From: an uncultured Bacteroides sp.
GTDB lineage: Bacteria; Bacteroidota; Bacteroidia; Bacteroidales; Bacteroidaceae
Reading direction: 5' to 3'
NCBI GenBank assembly: GCA_944321465.1
Contig: CALULL010000015.1
Span: forward strand, 1-64,000
Length of the DNA: 64,000 nucleotides
The notes under the pieces were generated by a model. That model had not been told where the DNA came from. It did not search any database and saw only the letters and a list, made by a program, of their open reading frames with translations. Made by a program: the position numbers and the translations under genes. Position 1 is the first letter of the stretch; the number at the start of each line of letters is the position of its first letter. This document shows positions 24,550 to 33,341 of the stretch, piece by piece.

Positions 24550-25575
24550 TTAGTCTACGATTGTAACCCAGTTGTGCACGTCGGGCTCGTCGCCATATTG
24601 TATGGCACGGAGCTTATGGTAAAGTTTCGTGCATACGGGACCGGGCTTCCCGTCCTTGGCAATGACGTAGGAACGGTTGTTTTCGGGGTCGTCAATGCGT
24701 TGGATGGGGCTGATGACGGCAGCAGTTCCGCAAGCTCCGGCTTCTTCAAACGTAGCAAGTTCTTCTTCGGGAATAGGACGGCGTTCTACCTTCATGCCCA
24801 TGTCCTCGGCCAGTTGGATGAGGCTCTTGTTTGTGATAGAAGGCAGGATGGAGCTGGACAGCGGCGTGACATAAGTATTGTTCTTTATGCCGAAGAAGTT
24901 GGCAGCACCGCACTCGTCCATGTATTTCTTCTCCTTGGCATCAAGGTAGAACTCTGCCGAATAGCCTCCGTCGTGTGCCTCTTTGCTGGCTCTCAGGCTG
25001 GCAGCGTAGTTGCCTCCCACCTTGAACGTACCGGTACCCAATGGGGCGGCGCGGTCATACTTGCGGGTGATGACGTAAGGCGTTGCGGCGAAGCCGGTCT
25101 TGAAGTACGGGCCTACGGGTGTGGCAAAGATGACGAAGAGGTATTCGGTTGCCGGACGTACGCCCACCTGTGCGCCTGTGCCGATGAGCAACGGGCGCAG
25201 GTAAAGGGAGGCACCGCTTTCGTAGGGTGGAATGAAGCGTTCGTTAAGTTTCACTACCTTCAGGGCTGCTTCGCGGAAGCGTTCGGTGCTAAGCTCGGGC
25301 ATCAGAATGCCTCGGCAGGTGGACTGCAGGCGTGCGGCGTTTTCTTCCAGACGGAAGATGCGCACTTTGCCGTCTTTGCCCCGGAATGCCTTCAGCCCTT
25401 CAAAAGCCTCCTGTCCATAGTGGAGGCAGGTTGCGGCCATGTGGATGGGGATGTACTCGTCGCTCGACACTTCCAATTCTCCCCATTGGCCGTTGCGGTA
25501 GTAGATTCTTACGTTGTAATCTGTCTTCATGTACCCGAAAGGCAGATTAGCCCAATCAATTTCTTTCATACACAT
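24550..25575 (-). CDS. ilvE: Branched-chain amino acid aminotransferase
   Basis: A 341-aa class IV PLP enzyme of the large BCAT type. Blocks: LPFGYMKTDYNVRIYYRNGQW, HYGQEAFEGLKAF, YLRPLLIGTGAQVGVRPA, EFYLDAKEKKYMDECGAANFF with the PLP lysine, and FEEAGACGTAAVISPI. It transfers the amino group between Glu and Leu/Ile/Val. Length is normal. It has its own -7 box in the gap to xseB. Confidence 0.95.
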   Translation of the reverse strand: MCMKEIDWANLPFGYMKTDYNVRIYYRNGQWGELEVSSDEYIPIHMAATCLHYGQEAFEGLKAFRGKDGKVRIFRLEENAARLQSTCRGILMPELSTERFREAALKVVKLNERFIPPYESGASLYLRPLLIGTGAQVGVRPATEYLFVIFATPVGPYFKTGFAATPYVITRKYDRAAPLGTGTFKVGGNYAASLRASKEAHDGGYSAEFYLDAKEKKYMDECGAANFFGIKNNTYVTPLSSSILPSITNKSLIQLAEDMGMKVERRPIPEEELATFEEAGACGTAAVISPIQRIDDPENNRSYVIAKDGKPGPVCTKLYHKLRAIQYGDEPDVHNWVTIVD

Positions 25576-25618
25576 TTCTAGTATTAGAGTTTATAGCTTT
25601 GTTTTGGTAATAGCTGCA

Positions 25619-25626
25619 CAAAAATA
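25619..25626 (-). promoter_or_regulatory. -7 box of ilvE
   Basis: TATTTTTG on the minus strand, 44 bases upstream of the ilvE start, in the 55-base gap after xseB. The -33 box is not clear. Confidence 0.45.
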
Positions 25627-25630
25627 GGGT

Positions 25631-25846
25631 TTATTCTTCAGATAACCGCTCTTCGTTCAGTATTTTTTCTACTTCTTGGTCGGCTGTCGTCAGTTTCTGC
25701 TTGCAGAATGCTATTATGGCGTTGGCTTCTTTGATTTTCTCGGCGAGTTGGTCTATGTCCAGTCCGTCCCCGTCTATTTGCGCCACAATGGTTTCCAGGC
25801 GTTGCATGGCTTGTGTGTACGTTTCGGCCTTTTTCCTAGTTGGCAT
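25631..25846 (-). CDS. xseB: Exodeoxyribonuclease VII small subunit
   Basis: A 71-aa protein: YTQAMQRLETIVAQIDGDGL and LAEKIKEANAIIAFCKQKL match XseB, which forms a complex with XseA to cut single-stranded DNA from both ends. The start at 25846 (MPTRKK) fits the family; the ORF is open for 17 more codons. In most Bacteroidetes it follows xseA directly; here an Rpn-family gene of about 1 kb lies between, 11 bases away. Confidence 0.9.
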   Translation of the reverse strand: MPTRKKAETYTQAMQRLETIVAQIDGDGLDIDQLAEKIKEANAIIAFCKQKLTTADQEVEKILNEERLSEE

Positions 25847-25857
25847 AGCTTGTCTGT

Positions 25858-26823
25858 CTATAGGCTGTTGATAACTTCGATTGAGAGTTGTGTGCACTGA
25901 GCTATCGTTTCTACGGGCAACCCCATCTTTTTCATCTTTTGGGCAATCGCTTTGGCGTTTTCCGCTTTGCCTTGCTCGATGCCTTCGGCTCTTCCTTGCT
26001 CGATGCCTTCGGCTCTTCCTTCAGCTCTTCCTTCAGCTCTTCCTTCAGCTCTTCCTTCGGCTCTTCCTTCGGCAAGCCCGTCTGCCCGCCCTTCATACCA
26101 TCCGGTTTTGATGACACTCCTTTGGTAGCGCAAGGCTTCCATGTCGCGGTAGTACGCCCGTTTCTCCGGTTCGGGGAGAGAGTCTATGCGCAGCCGTTCG
26201 CGGGCCTCTGGTAGTCCCTTGGCGGTGGCCGAGCTGTCTATTTCTCCGGTTTTCAGGAATTTTATCCACTCGTCGAGCGGGGTTTTGGCAACCTTGTCGA
26301 AATCGTTTACCCGCAGTACGTAGTATTCCGGGAAGATGTCGCCTGCGTCCTTCCCAATGAACATTTCCCGTTGCCGTACAGACAGTTTCAGAATGTCGTT
26401 AGGGTCGTGCAGTCCGCGGAAGACGGTTTTCCCGTGATAGATGTAGTCTTTGCCTTGCCCCAGGTCAAAGTACACGATGTTTATGGAGTACACCTTGCGC
26501 ACTTTTTCATAGTCGTCGCCCAGGTTTATGTACTCCGAGATGGTTTTTGATACGCCGTAGAGCATACGGTGAAAGTAGTCCAGTTCCCGGTTGTTCTGCA
26601 CCTCGATGATGAGCAGTTTGCCTTTGCTGTCCTCCACGAGCATGTCTGCCCGGTTGAATTTGTCGTTCGCCTCTGTCTGGTTCGCTTCGCTTTCGAGGAA
26701 ACGGCAGATGTGTAGGTCTTCCCCCAAGAGGGTGGACAGAAACCCTTCGAGCACAACGTGGTTGCTTTTGTCCCGAAGCAACCGCTTCATGGCCCAGTCG
26801 AAACGTATCAAATTGTCTTTCAT
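25858..26823 (-). CDS. Rpn family (PD-(D/E)XK) nuclease / transposase-like protein
   Basis: A 321-aa protein. Residues 5-230 form the Rpn/YhgA-like nuclease domain: MKRLLRDKSNHVVLEGFLS, ADMLVEDSKGKLLIIEVQ with the D...ExQ catalytic residues, then MLYGVSKTISEYINLGDDY. Residues 245-290 are a chain of GRAE repeats encoded by a 12-bp tandem array. E. coli Rpn proteins raise RecA-independent recombination. It lies between xseA and xseB in the same direction, and looks like an insertion into that operon. Confidence 0.88.
   Translation of the reverse strand: MKDNLIRFDWAMKRLLRDKSNHVVLEGFLSTLLGEDLHICRFLESEANQTEANDKFNRADMLVEDSKGKLLIIEVQNNRELDYFHRMLYGVSKTISEYINLGDDYEKVRKVYSINIVYFDLGQGKDYIYHGKTVFRGLHDPNDILKLSVRQREMFIGKDAGDIFPEYYVLRVNDFDKVAKTPLDEWIKFLKTGEIDSSATAKGLPEARERLRIDSLPEPEKRAYYRDMEALRYQRSVIKTGWYEGRADGLAEGRAEGRAEGRAEGRAEGRAEGIEQGRAEGIEQGKAENAKAIAQKMKKMGLPVETIAQCTQLSIEVINSL
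25970..26086 (-). repeat. Tandem repeat in the Rpn gene (12-bp and 24-bp units)
   Basis: The 12-base unit CAGCTCTTCCTT (plus strand) and close variants such as CGGCTCTTCCTT are repeated, next to two copies of a 24-base unit containing CTCGATGCCTTCGG. They encode GRAE and GIEQ repeats. Units of 12 bases keep the frame, so slippage changes length, not expression. Confidence 0.8.
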
Positions 26824-27220
26824 TGCTTCTCAGTGTCTTGGTAGAGTTGGTGCAAGCCCGTTGGGGTTGCTGGGTACAAATATAAGGTAAATCTTCCTGT
26901 CGGCCAAACGTCGGGGAGGCTTCTTTGCCTTGCTGTTGTTCGGGGTGGTTCGGATTGGCGGTTTCGGGGATATGGAGGTCGTGGCTTTCGCGTGGCCGGG
27001 GTGTGGCCGGGAGTCTCTTCGTCTTGTCTGTCCTGCCACACCTGTGCCCGCTTGGTGGCATTCCTTTGCTCCCTTGCTGGTAGACCTTGGCCAGCGTGCG
27101 GGCGCAGGTCTGCTCCTTTTGTACGTGTGGAGTGGTGCAACGGCTGTTGGACTGTGTGGATGGTCGGTGTGTATTTTCGAGCAGAGTGAAAGAAGGGGCG
27201 GAGATACTGGTGTGGTGCTG
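26824..27220. repeat. Gap between xseA and the Rpn gene, with mini-repeat cluster G2
   Basis: No gene is supported in this stretch. At about 27037-27120 it holds CCACACCTGTGCCCGC, GGTGGCATTCCTTTGCTCCC and CGGGCGCAGGTCTGCTCC, members of the mini-repeat family also seen at 1.5, 32.8, 38.9, 46.4, 52.0 and 55.8 kb. The rest shows nothing recognisable. ORFs here (up to 134 codons) look like GC-rich shadows. Confidence 0.6.
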
Positions 27221-28474
27221 TCACTCTGTTGCTTCTGTTGTGTTTACCGTAGACTGCACCAAGCCGTGCTGCAGGCGTGTTTCCAGCCGGTCGCCCGGGT
27301 TGAGCTCGGATGCGTCTCTCACGGCACGTCCGTCTTTCAGCGTGATGCTGTACCCTTTTGCCAGCAGTTTTTGAGGAGAAGCATCGGCGATGTGCTGTTG
27401 CAATAGCTCCAGGCGGTGACGTTGTGTCGCCAGTAGCGTAGCGGCAGCTCGGTTTACGCCGTTTCGTGCTGTCTGAAGTCTCAGGTGGGCAGCCGAGAGG
27501 TGTCTCATTGCCGCTGTCGGAATGCGGTGTTGGAGGGCCGTGAGCCGGTTGCGCTCCTTCTGCAAGCGGCTGTTTGCGCTTTGTGCCAGGCGTTCGGAGA
27601 GTTCTTGCAGGTGGTTGGCGGCCTGGTCCATGCAGTTGATGAGGTATTGTGCGGCTGCTGTAGGTGTTTTGACACGGGTGTGCGCCACGCTGTCCAGCAC
27701 GGTGTCATCGCGCTCGTGGCCTATGCCGGTGATGATGGGCAGCGGGAACTGGGCGCAGGCGGCTGCCAGCAGGTAGGTGTCGAAACCCGAGAGGTCGGAT
27801 GTGGCTCCTCCGCCACGGATGATGACGACAACGTCAAACGCTTCCCTCTGCCTGTTGATGTTGTCCAGGGCGTTCAGCACGGATGCTTCTACTTGCTCGC
27901 CTTGCATCAGGGCCGGAAACAGCCTGAGGCTGAAGGCGTAGCCGCATCCGTTGTGCTTCAGCTGGTGGCAGAAGTCGCCGTAGCCCGCTGCCGTGGGCGA
28001 CGATACTATGGCCACGCGTTGTGGCAGAGGTGGCATGGGCAGCTCTTTGTTCAGCGTCAGCACGCCTTCGGCCTCCAGCTGTTGCAGGATTTCGCGTCGT
28101 CGGCGGGCCATGTCTCCCAGCGTGTACGTGGGGTCTATGTCGTGCACCGTCAGGCTGTATCCGTACAGTTCGTGGAACGATACCGATACTTCGACCAACA
28201 CCTTGATGCCTGCGGCGAACGCTTGTCCTGTGGCGTTCTCGAAGTAGGGGCGGAGCAGGCAGAACACATTGGCCCAGATGATGCCCCGCGCCTTGGCCAG
28301 CAGGGCGTTGCCTCCCTGGTCTTTTTGGACAAACTCCACGTAGCAGTGGCCGCTGTTGCTGTTGATGTGTACGTCGCTCAGTTCGGCCTGTATCCAATAC
28401 TGGTCCGGCAGGCCGTCTTCTATGGTTTGCCGGACCAGACAGTTGAGTTCGTAAAGCGTGAGGGAGGGCTGCAT
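27221..28474 (-). CDS. xseA: Exodeoxyribonuclease VII large subunit
   Basis: A 417-aa protein. The N-terminal OB domain has LTLYELNCLVRQTIEDGLPDQYWIQAELSD. The catalytic core has VAIVSSPTAAGYGDFCHQL, VVIIRGGGATSDLSGFDTYLLA, and PIITGIGHERDDTVLDSVAHTRVKTPTAAA. The C terminus has a helical region and KLLAKGYSITLKDGRAV. I take MQPSLTLYEL (28474) as the start; it lies 14 bases after the subtilase stop. The partner xseB is displaced by the Rpn gene. Confidence 0.94.
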   Translation of the reverse strand: MQPSLTLYELNCLVRQTIEDGLPDQYWIQAELSDVHINSNSGHCYVEFVQKDQGGNALLAKARGIIWANVFCLLRPYFENATGQAFAAGIKVLVEVSVSFHELYGYSLTVHDIDPTYTLGDMARRRREILQQLEAEGVLTLNKELPMPPLPQRVAIVSSPTAAGYGDFCHQLKHNGCGYAFSLRLFPALMQGEQVEASVLNALDNINRQREAFDVVVIIRGGGATSDLSGFDTYLLAAACAQFPLPIITGIGHERDDTVLDSVAHTRVKTPTAAAQYLINCMDQAANHLQELSERLAQSANSRLQKERNRLTALQHRIPTAAMRHLSAAHLRLQTARNGVNRAAATLLATQRHRLELLQQHIADASPQKLLAKGYSITLKDGRAVRDASELNPGDRLETRLQHGLVQSTVNTTEATE

Positions 28475-28488
28475 GTGTCGTTCCCGCG

Positions 28489-29865
28489 TTATTGGTTGCC
28501 TTTGGCTTCTTGGTAGGCTTTCCACAGGTCGGGCACGCCGTAGCCGTAGACGTTATCGGGGCAGTCTGCCCGGTCGCCCGAGCGGCGCACAAGCTCTATG
28601 ATTTGCTTTGCCGTGAGGTGGGGGAGGGCTTGCCACAGGCAGGCCACCATGCCGCACATGGTGGGGGAGGCAAACGAGGTGCCGTTGGCATGGTGCAGGT
28701 TGCCGTCGGTATTCATCACCGTGCTCTGATGCCCCACGGCCACCACGTCCGGCTTTATGCGTCCGTCGGCGGTGTTGCCCAGCGAGGAGAAGAGGGCCAG
28801 CGTGCCGTTCTTGTCGATGGCTCCCACGGTGAGCACGTTGTCGGCATCGGCCGGCGGGGTAATCTTTTTCCAGGTGCCGTCGCCCTCGTTACCGGCGGCG
28901 CAGACCAGGACGATGCCCTTGTCGGCTGCCCGGGCTGCCTGGCGGGTCATCAGCGAGGTGCGCCCGTCCAGCTGGCAGTATTTGTAGCTTTTGCTCTTGT
29001 CGTCGTAGACGAAGTAGCCCAGCGAGGTGTTTATGAGGTCCACGCCCACGCTGTCGGCATATTCTACAGCTGCGGCCCAGTAGTCTTCTTCCACTGGTTG
29101 TTCCGAGGCTCCGTCCTCGCTGCGCAACAGCCAGTAGGATGCTTCGGGGGCCGTGCCCACCATGTAGCGCGGCTTGTTCATGGCCATGCACGAGAGTACC
29201 ATCATGCCGTGGCTGTGCTCGGCGTAGATGTCGCCGTCGGGGGCGACGAAGTCTTTCGTTCCCAGCACGCGTATGTTCTGCATGGAGCTTATGCGGTCGG
29301 CATTGTGGTAACCGGCATCGATGACACCTATTGTCATGCCCTCGCCCTTGAAGCCAGCCTGGTGCAGACGGTCTCCGTGGCTCATTTGTATCTGTGCCGT
29401 GGCCTTTCCGTACAGGCTGTCGGCACCGCAGAGGGTGATGTGCTCCTTCAGGGTGTCGCGTTTGGCTTCCGTCGGTTTCTTGTGCGGCATCACCCACACT
29501 TCCTCCACCTTGCCGACGAACGGAAGCTTCTCGATGCGGGCAAGGACCTGCGGGTCGCTTAGCGACACGGTTACGAAGTTCTCCCACTTGCCTGTCAGCA
29601 CGATGTGTGCTCCGGTCTGGCGTAGCTCGTCGACGTACTTCTTGCATACGGGCAGGTCGGTCGAGTCGATGGGCAATCCCTGCCGCTGTCGGCGGGCGAT
29701 GGATTTGGCCGACAGGAACTCTTCGGGCTTGTCTATCGAGTAGGTGGTAGCCGCCTTGTCGGTCAGGCTGATGCGGTATTTCAGGGTGTCTTGGGGTTGC
29801 TGTGCCGTGGCCGTCAGCCCTGCAAGGGCCAAGCCGAGCCACATTGTCAATCTTTTCTTTCTCAT
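28489..29865 (-). CDS. Secreted S8 family serine peptidase (subtilase)
   Basis: A 458-aa protein with a signal peptide (GLALAGLTATAQ). Residues 25-130 look like an inhibitory propeptide. The catalytic triad is Asp in IGVIDAGYHN, His in YAEHSHGMMVLS and Ser in NGTSFASPTMCG, with the oxyanion Asn in VLVCAAGNEGDG. It is therefore probably active, exported to the periplasm or cell surface. It precedes xseA by 14 bases. Its leader contains a G8 run (plus strand 29891-29898) followed by A8 on the minus strand. Confidence 0.92.
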   Translation of the reverse strand: MRKKRLTMWLGLALAGLTATAQQPQDTLKYRISLTDKAATTYSIDKPEEFLSAKSIARRQRQGLPIDSTDLPVCKKYVDELRQTGAHIVLTGKWENFVTVSLSDPQVLARIEKLPFVGKVEEVWVMPHKKPTEAKRDTLKEHITLCGADSLYGKATAQIQMSHGDRLHQAGFKGEGMTIGVIDAGYHNADRISSMQNIRVLGTKDFVAPDGDIYAEHSHGMMVLSCMAMNKPRYMVGTAPEASYWLLRSEDGASEQPVEEDYWAAAVEYADSVGVDLINTSLGYFVYDDKSKSYKYCQLDGRTSLMTRQAARAADKGIVLVCAAGNEGDGTWKKITPPADADNVLTVGAIDKNGTLALFSSLGNTADGRIKPDVVAVGHQSTVMNTDGNLHHANGTSFASPTMCGMVACLWQALPHLTAKQIIELVRRSGDRADCPDNVYGYGVPDLWKAYQEAKGNQ

Positions 29866-29890
29866 GGTTGTTGTTATCTTTATTTTTTTT

Positions 29891-29898
29891 GGGGGGGG
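29891..29898. repeat. G8 homopolymer in the subtilase leader
   Basis: Eight G (C8 on the coding strand) next to eight T, 25 bases upstream of the subtilase ATG. Long homopolymers in promoter or leader regions can vary in length and change expression. Confidence 0.6.
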
Positions 29899-29943
29899 AA
29901 GGGGCGGTTGCGGCTTCCTTGCCGTTCCCGGCTTCCCTTTTTG

Positions 29944-31050
29944 TTAATGTTCAGAATTGGTGCTTATGGGGGTGTCGTTCGTGCCGATTAATTGCCCTAT
30001 GCCGCGTTGCGAAGCGATGAGTGCGCCTCCCACTACGCGCTGGCCGATGTAGAACACAGCCGACTGCCCGGGGGCAATGGCCGAGGCCGTGTGGGCGAAG
30101 TGCACCAGCAGGCGGCCATCCTCCAGCCTGGACAGAGTACAAGGAATCGGGCGGCTGCGGTAGCGGATGCGCACTGTCAGGTCGGGCGAAGCAAAGGCTT
30201 CTGCCTCGTTGGGAAACCGCTCGTGCTCTGCCAGCATGTAGCTCGTTTCCAGTAGTTCGGCATCGCCCAGCATCACGGTGTTCTTCTGCGGGTTTATCTT
30301 TAGCACATAGGCCGGTTTGCCCAGTGCTATCTCCAGCCCCTTGCGTTGCCCGATGGTGTAGTAGGGATAGCCCTTGTGCCGACCTAGCTTTACCCCCTCG
30401 GGAGTGACGAAGTAGCCCGGCCCTATCTCTTCGTCGATGCCCGGCGAATGTTCCTTCAGGAAGTCGCGGTAGTCGCCTTTGACGAAGCACACCTCCATGC
30501 TTTCGCCCTCGTCGGCCTTCAGGGTGTAGCCCCGGGTGCGTAGGTACTCGCGCACCTGTAGTTTGTTGCTGTCTCCCAAGGGGAAGAGGCAGCGGCGCAG
30601 TACGTCCTCTCCCAGCTGCCACAGGAAGTAGGACTGGTCCTTGCGCTCGTCCTGCCCGATGCAGATGTAGTGCAGTCCGTCGCGTTTCTCCAGGCGGGTG
30701 TAGTGCCCGGTGGCGATGTAGGTGCAGCCTAAACGGTCTGCCCATTCGCACAAGAGGCGGAACTTGAAGCGGGGATTGCACATCACGCACGGGTTGGGGG
30801 TGCGTCCGGCGCGGTATTCGTCGATGAAGTACTGCACGATGTCGGCCCGGAAAGCCTCCCGTTCGTCGGCTACGTGGTGTTCCACGCCTATGCGCTGTGC
30901 CAGCTCGCGGGCCTCGGTCGGTTCTTCTCCCCACACCCACATGGTGAGTCCCACGACCCTGTAGCCCTGTTCCTGCAACATCAGGCAAGTGGCGGTGCTG
31001 TCGATGCCCCCGCTCATGCCCACTAATACGCTCTTTTCCGGGTTGTCCAT
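29944..31050 (-). CDS. mnmA: tRNA-specific 2-thiouridylase
   Basis: A 368-aa PP-loop enzyme that thiolates U34 of tRNA Lys, Glu and Gln. PP-loop GMSGGIDST (11-19); [14 protein letters not shown] with the first catalytic Cys; [30 protein letters not shown]; and [16 protein letters not shown] with the second catalytic Cys; [19 protein letters not shown]. Length is standard. It is upstream of the subtilase on the same strand, with a 78-base gap. Confidence 0.93.
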   Translation of the reverse strand: MDNPEKSVLVGMSGGIDSTATCLMLQEQGYRVVGLTMWVWGEEPTEARELAQRIGVEHHVADEREAFRADIVQYFIDEYRAGRTPNPCVMCNPRFKFRLLCEWADRLGCTYIATGHYTRLEKRDGLHYICIGQDERKDQSYFLWQLGEDVLRRCLFPLGDSNKLQVREYLRTRGYTLKADEGESMEVCFVKGDYRDFLKEHSPGIDEEIGPGYFVTPEGVKLGRHKGYPYYTIGQRKGLEIALGKPAYVLKINPQKNTVMLGDAELLETSYMLAEHERFPNEAEAFASPDLTVRIRYRSRPIPCTLSRLEDGRLLVHFAHTASAIAPGQSAVFYIGQRVVGGALIASQRGIGQLIGTNDTPISTNSEH

Positions 31051-31301
31051 AGGTACGTTTGTCTTGCTGGGGCGTAAAAGTACATACTTTAATCGGAGAG
31101 GGGGCAGGAACAGGTGAAAAATTAACAGTTGTTGGGGGTATCTCCTCGGGCGGGTACGCCGCGCACGTCCGTCCGGTGGGTGTGGGACGTTTCGGGGGCT
31201 TGGCTGTCAGGGGGGATGCCGAGGCAGGTCCTGGATTGCCGCAAGGTGCCCTGCCGATTGGCATTTCCGCCATCTGGCGCGATTGTCCAGCGGCTGCTGT
31301 C

Positions 31302-32117
31302 TTACGGACGGGGGCCGAACAGACTGTCAAACTCCTGCATCGCCTGCCGGAACTCCTGCGGCAGCCGTCGGAGCACGAAGGACACGATGTCCTGCGGCAT
31401 TGTGCCGTAGCAGGCCGCAGCCACTCCGCCCGCCATGCAGGCTATGGTGTCGCTGTCGCCACCCAGCGAGATGGCCAGGCGGATGCACTGCTCGTAGTCC
31501 GTGCTGTCCAGAAAGGCGATGAGGGCTTGCGGCACGCTGCCTTGGCAACTCACGTCGAACTGGTAGCCGGGGCGCAGCTCGTCGCACGTGTGGTGCAGGT
31601 CGTAGCCAAAGGTGCTTTCTACATATTGGCGGATGTCCTTCTTGGAGCTGCCCGTGCGTGCCAAGAAGATGGCTGCTGCCGTGGCTTGTGCCCCTTTGAT
31701 GCCTTCGGGGTGGTTGTGGGTGACGGCTGCACTGGTTTCGGCTGTCAGCAAGGCTTCTTCCAGCGTCGCAGCCGCTGCCCCTGCGCCGCTCACACGCATG
31801 GCCGACCCGTTGCCCCAGCTGTTGTAGGGCAGGGAGCGGCTGTCGTGCAGCCAGCGGAAGAAGCGTGCCCCATAGCCACGGTCGAAGTAGCGGCGGCCGA
31901 GGTCTTTCATGGTGGCTGTCAGCGTGTGGGGGTGCCGGGTGGGGTCGCTCGTCAGCCATCGGGCTACGGCTATGGTCATCACGGTGTCGTCGGTAAAGTC
32001 GCAACGGGGGTCGAACAGGTTGATGTCGGTGCGCTTCGTGTTGTGCCATTCGTAGACCGAGCCGAGCACGTCGCCCGCAATGGCTCCCAGCAGGATGGTC
32101 GATGGTGTGGTGGACAT
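31302..32117 (-). CDS. ADP-ribosylglycohydrolase family protein
   Basis: A 271-aa protein (start at 32117, MSTTPSTILLGAIAGD; the ORF is open 36 codons further). The di-metal ADP-ribosylhydrolase signature is complete: GAIAGDVLGSVYE, DFTDDTVMT, NGSAMRVSG and LGGDSDTIACMAGG. Such enzymes remove ADP-ribose from Arg or Ser, or cleave related compounds; the target is unknown. A GTCCTAT/ATAGGAC hairpin (32148-32172) lies in its leader. Confidence 0.92.
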   Translation of the reverse strand: MSTTPSTILLGAIAGDVLGSVYEWHNTKRTDINLFDPRCDFTDDTVMTIAVARWLTSDPTRHPHTLTATMKDLGRRYFDRGYGARFFRWLHDSRSLPYNSWGNGSAMRVSGAGAAAATLEEALLTAETSAAVTHNHPEGIKGAQATAAAIFLARTGSSKKDIRQYVESTFGYDLHHTCDELRPGYQFDVSCQGSVPQALIAFLDSTDYEQCIRLAISLGGDSDTIACMAGGVAAACYGTMPQDIVSFVLRRLPQEFRQAMQEFDSLFGPRP

Positions 32118-32288
32118 GGTGCAGTGTAGTTTGTCTGATGCCGGTGTCCTATACTTATGTTGCATAGGACACGCGGGCAAATGTACAAAATACTTTTGAC
32201 GTGGCGTTGCTGTTGGCCCGCACAAAAAGTCCGGCGGACACAGCCTTGGCCGCAGTGCCGTTGCCCGCCCGTTGCCTGCGGGGGCAGC

Positions 32289-32663
32289 TCAGGCTTCCAC
32301 AACCTCCTTGCCGAAGGGCGACAGGGCCAGCCCCGCCAGCTTGAAGTGCTGGCGGCCAAAGGGTATCCCGACGATGGTGATGCACAGCAGCAGACCCAGC
32401 AGCAGGTGGGTGGCACAGATGGCAAGGCCGCCCAGAACGAGCCACAGCACGTTCATCAGCACTTGCAGGCAACCGGTGGTCGGCCCGGTGGCACGCACCT
32501 CCTTGCCGAAGGGCCACAAGGCCAGCGCGGCCAGTTTCAGCGTCTGCATGCCGAAGGGTATGCCTACGATGGTCATCATCAGCAGCAGGCTGGATGCCGC
32601 GTACTCTATTGCCACGGCGATGCCGCCCAGCAGAAGCCATAACAAGTTCAGAAAGCATCCCAT
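32289..32663 (-). CDS. YccF domain inner-membrane protein
   Basis: A 124-aa protein made of two copies of a membrane repeat, LNLLWLLLGGIAVAIEY...VGIPFGMQTLKLAALALWPFGKEV and LMNVLWLVLGGLAICATH...VGIPFGRQHFKLAGLALSPFGKEV. The duplicated VGIPFG and PFGKEV are diagnostic of YccF (DUF307). The function is unknown. It lies 171 bases upstream of the ADP-ribosylglycohydrolase on the same strand. Confidence 0.9.
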   Translation of the reverse strand: MGCFLNLLWLLLGGIAVAIEYAASSLLLMMTIVGIPFGMQTLKLAALALWPFGKEVRATGPTTGCLQVLMNVLWLVLGGLAICATHLLLGLLLCITIVGIPFGRQHFKLAGLALSPFGKEVVEA

Positions 32664-32821
32664 GAGTGTGTCTTTTTAGTAGTTGGTCCGGCACGTTCCC
32701 GATGCCTGGCGGGGAGTGCGGGTTGTTGGCGCAAATATACGCATAAGTCCCCGATTGCGCTCCCCCCCAGCCCGTTGTTTTTGTTTCCCTGTCCGTCGGA
32801 CGGCCTTGCGGCAGGGGGCAG

Positions 32822-32935
32822 CGGGCGCAGGTGTGCTGCCTCGGTGGCACACCTGCGCCCGTTTGCTGGGACAGGTCTGCTCCTGTCCGGGCACACCTGT
32901 GCCCGCTGTGGGAGGGGCTGTCCGTGCCCGTCGGC
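32822..32935. repeat. Mini-repeat cluster G3
   Basis: Contains CGGGCGCAGGTGTGCTGCC, GGCACACCTGCGCCCG, GGGACAGGTCTGCTCC and CGGGCACACCTGTGCCCGC within 110 bases. The first two form a hairpin. It lies between YccF (minus) and the 45-codon gene (plus). The remainder of the gap 32664-33040 shows no gene. Confidence 0.65.
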
Positions 32936-33047
32936 ATGGGGCTGTCGGTTGCCGGGCCGGGAAGGGGTGTTGCGGGGGCGGCTGTCACGGTTTGGCAACG
33001 CATTTCGTTAAAAGAGCTGAAAAGAAGGGCCGAACGGGTGCGTTTTT

Positions 33048-33088
33048 ATGTTATACAACATATTTTTAAGGGAAAAGCCCTATCTTTG
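33048..33088 (+). promoter_or_regulatory. Promoter region of the 45-codon gene with operator-like palindrome
   Basis: TATCTTTG (33081-33088) is a perfect -7 box. No TTTG is found at the -33 position; instead ATGTT-ATAC-AACAT (33048-33061), a perfect inverted repeat, covers it. AAGGGAAAAGCCCT follows. This arrangement suggests a regulated promoter, which is inference. Confidence 0.6.
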
Positions 33089-33122
33089 CACTGAAAACAT
33101 AGAAAAATAGAAAATAGAAACG

Positions 33123-33141
33123 GTCCCCGAAAGGCGGGGAC
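33123..33141 (+). promoter_or_regulatory. Leader hairpin of the 45-codon gene
   Basis: GTCCCCG (33123-33129) pairs with CGGGGAC (33135-33141) around AAAGG, in an A-rich leader of about 70 bases, 24 bases before the start codon. Confidence 0.6.
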
Positions 33142-33165
33142 ATCAGCAAAGAAGGAGGAAAAAAG

Positions 33166-33303
33166 ATGAGAACAAACACAAGCGAGACTGCCCTGTTGCA
33201 ATACCGCATCCGTCGCTACCGTGCTATGGGCAACGGAGCGATGTGTCAGGCGTTGCTTGGCAGGTTGCAGAAGTTGCGTGCCTCGACGGCGGCAACGGAG
33301 TGA
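33166..33303 (+). CDS. Small basic protein of unknown function (45 aa)
   Basis: A 45-aa ORF with seven Arg residues. It starts MRTNTSETALLQYRIRRYRA, and its second half contains MGNGAMCQALLGRLQKLRAS. It appears to be two amphipathic helices without signal peptide or membrane segment. Support for a real gene: a perfect -7 box, a strong GAAGGAGG ribosome site six to ten bases before the ATG (unusual for this phylum, where such sites are weak), and a terminator 39 bases after the stop. I do not recognise the family. It could also be a regulatory RNA with a short ORF. Confidence 0.6.
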   Translation: MRTNTSETALLQYRIRRYRAMGNGAMCQALLGRLQKLRASTAATE

Positions 33304-33341
33304 GCCTGTCTGCCTCCCTTAGGGGGCTGGGATGCAGGACT

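Noticed and set aside
27485..28516. 343-codon plus-strand ORF opposite xseA
   Set aside because: An antisense shadow of a confirmed gene without motifs, signal peptide or promoter.
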